Of a stretch of DNA of 64,000 bases, positions 63,206 through 64,000 are shown piece by piece; position 1 is the first letter of the stretch, and the number at the start of each line of letters is the position of its first letter. A program made the position numbers and the translations under genes. Source of the stretch: Urinicoccus timonensis (GTDB taxonomy: Bacteria > Bacillota > Clostridia > Tissierellales > Peptoniphilaceae); assembly GCF_900232945.1 (NCBI RefSeq), contig NZ_OCTU01000002.1, positions 186,001 through 250,000 of the forward strand. Direction: 5' to 3'. Under the pieces are notes generated by a model. That model made no database searches. It was not told the DNA's origin and saw only the letters and a list, made by a program, of their open reading frames with translations.

Positions 63206-64000
63206 AACCATTGTCGGCCTGGAAATTCACGTGGAATTGTCCACCAAGACCAAGGCTTTTTGCGGATGTGAAAATAAGTACGGGGGAGAACCCAACACCC
63301 GGGTTTGCCCAGTTTGCCTGGGGATGCCAGGAGCCTTACCCGTTTTAAACAAGGAAGTTGTGGAATATGCAGCTATGGCTGGAAAGGCCTTTAACTGCAC
63401 CATCCATGAAAAAAGTGTCTTTGAACGGAAGAACTACTTTTACCCCGACCTGGTTAAGGGCTACCAATTGACCCAAAACCAACATGCCCTTTGCAATGAC
63501 GGCTATGTGGAAATTGACACAGAAGAGGGTAAGAAAAAAATCGGTATCCACCAAATTCAAATTGAAGAAGATACAGGAAAGGCCCTCCACTCAGACGACC
63601 GAGATACACTTATGGACTACAACCGCTGTGGTGTTCCCCTGATTGAAATCGTAACAGAACCAGACATGTCCTCCAGTGATGAAGCCAAGGCCTTCTTGGA
63701 AGCGGTTCGGTCTAGCCTTCGCTACCTGGAGATTTCAGACTGTAAGATGGAAGAAGGATCCATGCGGTGTGATGTCAACATCAACGTGGAAAACCTGGAA
63801 ACAGGCCAACGCTCAGCCATAGCAGAAGTGAAAAATCTCAACTCTTTTCGGGCTGTAGGTCGGGCCATTGACTTCGAAACCCAAAGACAAATCGACCTGA
63901 TGGAAGCTGGGGGAGAAGAAAAGAAAACTACCCGCCGCTGGGATGACGTCAAGACAGAAACGGTCATCATGCGGGTGAAATATACAGAAAATGACTACCG
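63195..64000 (+). CDS. gatB: Asp/Glu-tRNA amidotransferase subunit B, 5' part (3' end outside window)
   Basis: Open from ATG 63195 to the window edge (268 codons), starting MTYRTIVGLEIHVELSTKTK. It has a Cys-rich zinc site (CGC.... VCPVCLGMPGALPVLN) and the YFYPDLVKGYQLTQN and GIHQIQIEEDTGKALH segments of the kinase-like domain. GatB phosphorylates and amidates the mischarged tRNA using ammonia channelled from GatA. It overlaps gatA by 11 nt. Confidence 0.96.
   Translation, partial: MTYRTIVGLEIHVELSTKTKAFCGCENKYGGEPNTRVCPVCLGMPGALPVLNKEVVEYAAMAGKAFNCTIHEKSVFERKNYFYPDLVKGYQLTQNQHALCNDGYVEIDTEEGKKKIGIHQIQIEEDTGKALHSDDRDTLMDYNRCGVPLIEIVTEPDMSSSDEAKAFLEAVRSSLRYLEISDCKMEEGSMRCDVNINVENLETGQRSAIAEVKNLNSFRAVGRAIDFETQRQIDLMEAGGEEKKTTRRWDDVKTETVIMRVKYTENDY

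Overview
The window is a chromosomal segment of a Gram-positive anaerobe of the Bacillota. It is most like the Tissierellia/Clostridia (Peptoniphilaceae-type), although no rRNA is present to prove the lineage. The evidence is a ctsR-mcsA-mcsB-clpC operon, a bacterial V-type ATPase operon, S-layer homology and copper-amine-oxidase-N surface proteins, a THF-riboswitch-controlled FolT, strong AGGAGG ribosome binding sites and frequent TTG starts. No phage, plasmid or CRISPR is evident.

Layout. 1-15.6 kb is housekeeping: the 3' end of ileS, a histidine phosphatase, a secreted stalk-domain protein, an EF-G-like GTPase, a TPR-map-MATE-cyclophilin operon, then ctsR-mcsA-mcsB-clpC-radA behind a CtsR box. 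15.6-32.3 kb is different. Ordinary genes (rpmG-secE-nusG-rplK-rplA, a large SLH surface protein, folT, a zincin and a J-domain protein) are separated by long non-coding stretches packed with hairpin repeats. In the middle sits a REP-associated tyrosine transposase (RAYT). The same island holds a small cluster: a ComK-like protein, DUF1659, DUF2922 and YvrJ on the minus strand, and a sigma factor plus amidase on the plus strand next to LexA-type boxes. 32.4-40.8 kb is a nine-gene V-ATPase operon. Convergent to it is hemA-(precorrin-2 dehydrogenase)-hemC-cobA/hemD-hemB-hemL. From 47.5 kb come ald, a second SLH protein, a Fur/Zur-like-controlled zinc uptake operon with a structured leader, an aldehyde dehydrogenase, tcdA-pcrA-ligA and gatCAB, with gatB cut by the window end.

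The most unusual feature is the repeat system between 15.6 and 32.3 kb. About 29 short elements begin with GTAG followed by a hairpin GGGCNNN-loop-NNNGCCC. The three variable stem positions differ between copies but stay complementary (GGC/GCC, GAC/GTC, CTG/CAG, TGG/CCA, TAG/CTA, CGG/CCG, GAT/ATC). This is the GTAG-plus-palindrome design of REP sequences mobilised by RAYTs. Two further families go with them: a composite B-C hairpin unit in interchangeable versions, and an element D of about 115 bp that is repeatedly found inside the apex of REP or C hairpins. None of these elements is seen in the flanking 0-15.6 kb or 32.3-64 kb.

How the parts fit: the ClpC/McsB operon gives protein quality control under CtsR; the hem operon makes uroporphyrinogen III and precorrin-2/sirohydrochlorin, with no heme-specific genes visible; the ZinT-ZnuACB operon scavenges zinc; and TcdA, GatCAB and IleRS serve translation.
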